DNA of 7,521 nt, from assembly GCA_002438905.1 (NCBI GenBank), contig DJSA01000094.1, positions 1-7,521 of the forward strand, in the 5' to 3' direction. This DNA is from Bacteroidales bacterium UBA6346. GTDB taxonomy: Bacteria; Bacteroidota; Bacteroidia; Bacteroidales; UBA932. The translations under genes and the position numbers were made by a program. Positions 6,601 to 7,521 of this stretch are shown piece after piece (the stretch's first letter is position 1; each line of letters starts with the position of its first letter). Under the pieces are notes generated by a model that saw only the letters and a list, made by a program, of their open reading frames with translations, made no database searches and was not told the DNA's origin.

Positions 6601-6757
6601 GTTCTATGACTACGCCAAGGAAGACTTCGACCGCGCCCGCAACATGGTCCTCATGGTTCAAGACATTGCCAAGGACAGCGGCGACGAAGATGTAGTTGCC
6701 ATTGTCGATGCCGGCTTCGACCGTCTCCGCGCTGACTACGGCGTCAAGGACGAGTAA
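3656..6757 (+). CDS. GT117 (DUF2723) membrane glycosyltransferase, protein O-mannosyltransferase-like
   Basis: This 1033-residue protein belongs to the DUF2723 family, placed in CAZy GT117 and related to human TMEM260, a protein O-mannosyltransferase. Such GT-C enzymes move a sugar from a polyprenyl-phosphate donor to an acceptor on the outer face of the membrane; the acceptor here is unknown. The N-terminal helix (about 12-29) is followed by the conserved first loop with FWDCGEF (35-41; Asp37 and Glu40 are the likely acidic active-site residues) and EVGHPPGNP (49-57). I see about eight membrane helices up to residue 316, then an outer domain opening with TPTNEYQPDNPF (321-332) and LSREQYGSTPLIYGQYFDS, then about four more helices (503-615). 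The C-terminal domain (616-1033) has THGDNDTFPLWYAQEVEE near 649-666 and helical, TPR-like sequence near the end (HPERAVEMLDKC). It stands alone, with its own promoter and terminator. Codon choice changes near base 4600. Confidence 0.9.
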   Translation: MDKKRFNLWNYVTSAAVFVISAVTYLLTIEPTASFWDCGEFIASSYKLEVGHPPGNPVFQLIARFCTMFTDKMHAAVAVNSMSAICSALTIFFLYLTIVFLAKRIAKPDENGRYSIGKALAIYGSGAVGALSYCFSDTFWFSAVEGEVYAMSSLFTALVFWAMTKWYEQADEPYANRWIVLICFLMGLSIGVHLLNLLTIPCLVFLYYYRKREDKGYSFRQLVGIFALSCVILALILFVIIPYLPKTAAYFDLLFVNTFHLPYNSGAVFFMVLLFALCFWGLFVTMKRQKAFLNTLLLCFTTIVVGFSVFSIVIIRSCAHTPTNEYQPDNPFTLCRYLSREQYGSTPLIYGQYFDSDYYIEDDWYWAPMDGKYIKAPSFGNIVYKSGDKMLFPRMWNSGNGVDDRYKQFYASYMKNGAKQGGRYRKPTMGENLSFFFDYQLNWMYWRYFMWNFAGRQNDVHSPSPGELFEGNWESGIPLIDEIRLGDQSDAPDYLKENKGKNHYYMLPLLLGLIGLFFQFARDKRGCWVTFLLFFMTGIAIVIYLNQPPFQVRERDYAYAGSFYAFAIWIGFAVLALYTWIEELLAKKKVSSEAAGAAVSAAVTLVCLGVPALMGAENWDDHDRSHRRTAVEMAYNYLNSCGENGILITHGDNDTFPLWYAQEVEECRPDVRIVNTSLLGTDWHIDQMKWACNKSAPLDLSVGPRQYLYGTNDFVHIYDTRDSAILLSDVMRVFRHPSAKVPLSSGKMVDYICSRKLVVPVNKENVIKSGILDKKYESQIPEYIVLTMSPKKDYISKPELFMLDLLSNYQWDRPIHLLNMGGDLNMGIKDYLEYDGFSYKFVPIRNRQRTSEVGFADPDRLYDMMTKVYKWDALSYPDYYADNQHLYTFCGVLSQRAIFVNVAKEMVKAGHPERAVEMLDKCQTCVPEKNYPLDISYLGYSNELMIMDMINLYYVLGETEKASDLATRFLDKMFQSVNFFFQFYDYAKEDFDRARNMVLMVQDIAKDSGDEDVVAIVDAGFDRLRADYGVKDE

Positions 6758-6801
6758 AAAAAACGATTTGGTGGTGTTCCAAACATTTCTACATAATATT
6801 G

Positions 6802-6837
6802 CGGCGGTTATCCGAATGGGTGACCGCCGTTTATATT
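6802..6837 (+). terminator. Intrinsic terminator after the GT117 gene
   Basis: A 12-bp stem (6802-6813 with 6818-6829; CGGCGG pairs with CCGCCG, two G-T pairs lower down) closes on a GAAT tetraloop and is followed by TTTATATTTG. It begins 45 nt after the GT117 stop codon. The T tract is interrupted by two A, so release may be less than complete. Confidence 0.85.
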
Positions 6838-6867
6838 TGTAAAAAAGAAATCAATTAGTTACTTTTG
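6836..6867 (+). promoter_or_regulatory. Candidate promoter for the XRE antitoxin gene
   Basis: TTTG (6836-6839) lies exactly 20 nt before TACTTTTG (6860-6867), a full match to the Bacteroidota -33/-7 pair. The TTTG is also the tail of the preceding terminator. Transcription would start near 6873 and give a leader of about 60 nt. The -7 element overlaps a possible toxin-gene remnant, so chance formation is possible. Confidence 0.5.
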
Positions 6868-6938
6868 TCAAGAAAGGAACGAAGGACTATGGACGGGTTT
6901 TGACTGTGGCAATGAATATTTTAAGGAGGATGTTATGA
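6843..6938 (+). pseudogene. Possible C-terminal remnant of a RelE/HigB-type toxin
   Basis: Directly before the antitoxin, one frame stays open from a TAA at 6840-6842 to a TGA at 6936-6938, giving 31 codons. Its stop overlaps the antitoxin start as ATGA, the tight junction normal in toxin-antitoxin pairs. The reading includes TFVKKGTKDYGRVLTVAMNI and ends LRRML. From memory, HigB/RelE toxins of this group end with a pattern like F-x-K-K-T-Q-K-T-P-x-R-E-I-x-x-A and a short helix; here F, KK, K, R, a hydrophobic and A fall at the same spacing. The N-terminal two-thirds of a toxin (about 70 residues) is absent, with only the terminator upstream. The match is short and made by eye, so it may be chance. 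Confidence 0.4.
6923..6929 (+). promoter_or_regulatory. Strong Shine-Dalgarno site of the XRE antitoxin gene
   Basis: AAGGAGG lies five bases before the ATG at 6935, an ideal ribosome site. It fixes the start of the antitoxin gene. It stands out because the other genes in this window lack a close Shine-Dalgarno sequence, as is usual in Bacteroidota, and may point to a mobile origin of this gene. Confidence 0.75.
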
Positions 6939-7297
6939 GAAATTCGGATTATAGGCTGTCTCCTGAAGAAAGGGCGGCTCTCAGAAATGTTGATGTTTCT
7001 GAGAAAGAGGGATTTGTGCCGGCTGAAACCGTGCTCGCGGAAGAAGTTGGGGCTCACGGAACGGCGGGGCGTGAAGCTTTTGACGCGAAGGCCCGGGCGT
7101 GGTATTATGGCGAGGTGCTTAGAGAACGTCGCAAGGAGCTTGGACTGACTCAGAAAGAATTGGCGGACAATGTCGGCTGCAAAAGGACTTACATTAACCG
7201 GATCGAACATGGCGAGACCGATATGCAGTTGTCGTCTTTTATCCGCCTTGCAGATGCGCTGGGACTTAGCCTGCGGCTTGAAGTCAGCCTTGCTTAG
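6935..7297 (+). CDS. XRE-family helix-turn-helix protein, HigA-like antitoxin
   Basis: The 120-residue product has a Cro/C1-type (XRE) helix-turn-helix in its C-terminal half: GEVLRERRKELGLTQKELAD (59-78) gives helices 1-2, and NVGCKRTYINRIEHGE (79-94) the turn and recognition helix. SSFIRLADALGLSLRLEV (100-117) completes the five-helix fold and ends in a strand. The N-terminal 55 residues (LSPEERAALRNVDVSEKEGF, then AETVLAEEVGAHGTAGREAFD) are charged and flexible, fitting the part that in HigA-like antitoxins of type II systems meets the toxin. Such antitoxins neutralise a RelE/HigB mRNA-cutting toxin and repress their own operon. Here no intact toxin gene is next to it; only a possible remnant precedes it. 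It may be an orphan antitoxin or a plain regulator. The downstream neighbour, a GntR regulator, converges on it. Confidence 0.85.
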   Translation: MRNSDYRLSPEERAALRNVDVSEKEGFVPAETVLAEEVGAHGTAGREAFDAKARAWYYGEVLRERRKELGLTQKELADNVGCKRTYINRIEHGETDMQLSSFIRLADALGLSLRLEVSLA

Positions 7298-7338
7298 CGC
7301 TTGGTCGTATGCCAAAAGTGATGTGTGCACAGAAAATG

Positions 7339-7521
7339 TCAGTCTGTCGGGAGGTCGGAGAGGCTGATTTCCAGGAGCTTCATCTTGCGGAGGACGGCCG
7401 GCCATTCGGTCTCGAAGAACTCGCGTTGAAGGCTTGAGAGGACCTTGCCTCGGGCGTCGGGGGTGACGAAATAGCCTATCCCCCGCTTGTTGTAGATGAT
7501 GCCGTCGGCGGTGAGCTTTTC
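7339..7521 (-). CDS. GntR-family (YtrA-like) transcriptional regulator, C-terminal part (cut by window edge)
   Basis: The reverse strand from 7521 to the TGA at 7341-7339 reads 60 residues beginning EKLTADGIIYNKRGIGYFVT and ending LLEISLSDLPTD. The segment GIIYNKRGIGYFV is the hallmark end of the GntR winged helix (the wing; compare the common form EIIxxKRGxGxFV). The remaining 40 or so residues (ARGKVLSSLQREFFETEWPA, then VLRKMKLLEISLSDL) are the short helical dimerisation tail of the YtrA subgroup, whose members are only about 120 residues long. In Bacteroidota such regulators often sit before ABC transporter genes and control them; any such gene would lie beyond the right edge or downstream, and downstream here is the convergent XRE gene. 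The N-terminal half, with the recognition helix, is outside the window. Confidence 0.85.
   Translation of the reverse strand, partial: EKLTADGIIYNKRGIGYFVTPDARGKVLSSLQREFFETEWPAVLRKMKLLEISLSDLPTD

Noticed and set aside
4604..6661. A 685-codon open frame on the minus strand inside the GT117 gene.
   Set aside because: It is in exact codon register with the sense gene, so its stops would need TTA, CTA or TCA sense codons, which the host gene avoids here. The translation has no recognisable domain and the sense product is a clear family member.
6889..6903. A tiny frame MDGF starting at an ATG in the antitoxin leader.
   Set aside because: Four codons with no ribosome site; more likely chance.
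7298..7338. A weak hairpin (TTGG with CCAA) and the palindrome TGTGCACA between the convergent XRE and GntR genes.
   Set aside because: The stem is only four or five pairs with no T tract, so I cannot call it a terminator; an 8-base palindrome is common by chance.
1..7521. Search by eye for tRNA genes, CRISPR arrays, insertion sequences and attachment sites.
   Set aside because: No cloverleaf, no regularly spaced repeats, no transposase or integrase frame and no terminal repeats were seen.

Overview
The window looks like ordinary chromosome from a member of the Bacteroidota, most likely the order Bacteroidales. The reasons are the gene families present (GT117/DUF2723, DUF4271, DUF2147, a bacterial SUI1/eIF1 homologue, a short YtrA-like GntR regulator), the near absence of Shine-Dalgarno sequences, and promoter-like pairs of the Bacteroidota type (TTTG or TTG, about 20 nt, then TAnnTTTG). 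Genus cannot be set from this sequence.

Layout, left to right. At 1-110 (minus) is the start of rpsP (ribosomal protein S16), running off the left edge. It diverges from a plus-strand pair: a secreted DUF2147 protein (291-764) and yidD, a membrane protein insertion factor (788-1051). These converge on a minus-strand operon across a 160-nt AC-rich spacer and a very strong two-way terminator hairpin (1211-1262). The minus-strand operon, in transcription order, is a SUI1/eIF1-like translation factor (3159-3506), a six-helix DUF4271 membrane protein (2519-3154), hemD (1729-2490) and rnpA (1312-1680). A compact divergent promoter region (about 3555-3590) separates it from a 1033-residue membrane glycosyltransferase of the GT117/DUF2723 family (3656-6757), which ends at a clear hairpin terminator (6802-6837). 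Last come a HigA-like XRE antitoxin (6935-7297), apparently without its toxin apart from a possible C-terminal remnant, and the 3' end of a GntR-family regulator on the minus strand (7339-7521, running off the right edge).

How the genes work together: most are housekeeping. rnpA (tRNA 5' maturation), the SUI1-like factor (start-codon selection), rpsP (30S subunit), yidD (membrane protein insertion) and hemD (haem/tetrapyrrole synthesis) all serve basic growth. The GT117 protein probably transfers sugar from a lipid carrier to protein or glycan at the periplasmic face.

I found no convincing new multi-gene system. The points most worth a second look are the possible toxin remnant fused in front of an orphan antitoxin, the interlocked divergent promoters in both divergent gaps, the convergent rather than co-directional rnpA and yidD, and a shift in codon use inside the GT117 gene. 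No stretch of more than 300 bases lacks a gene.
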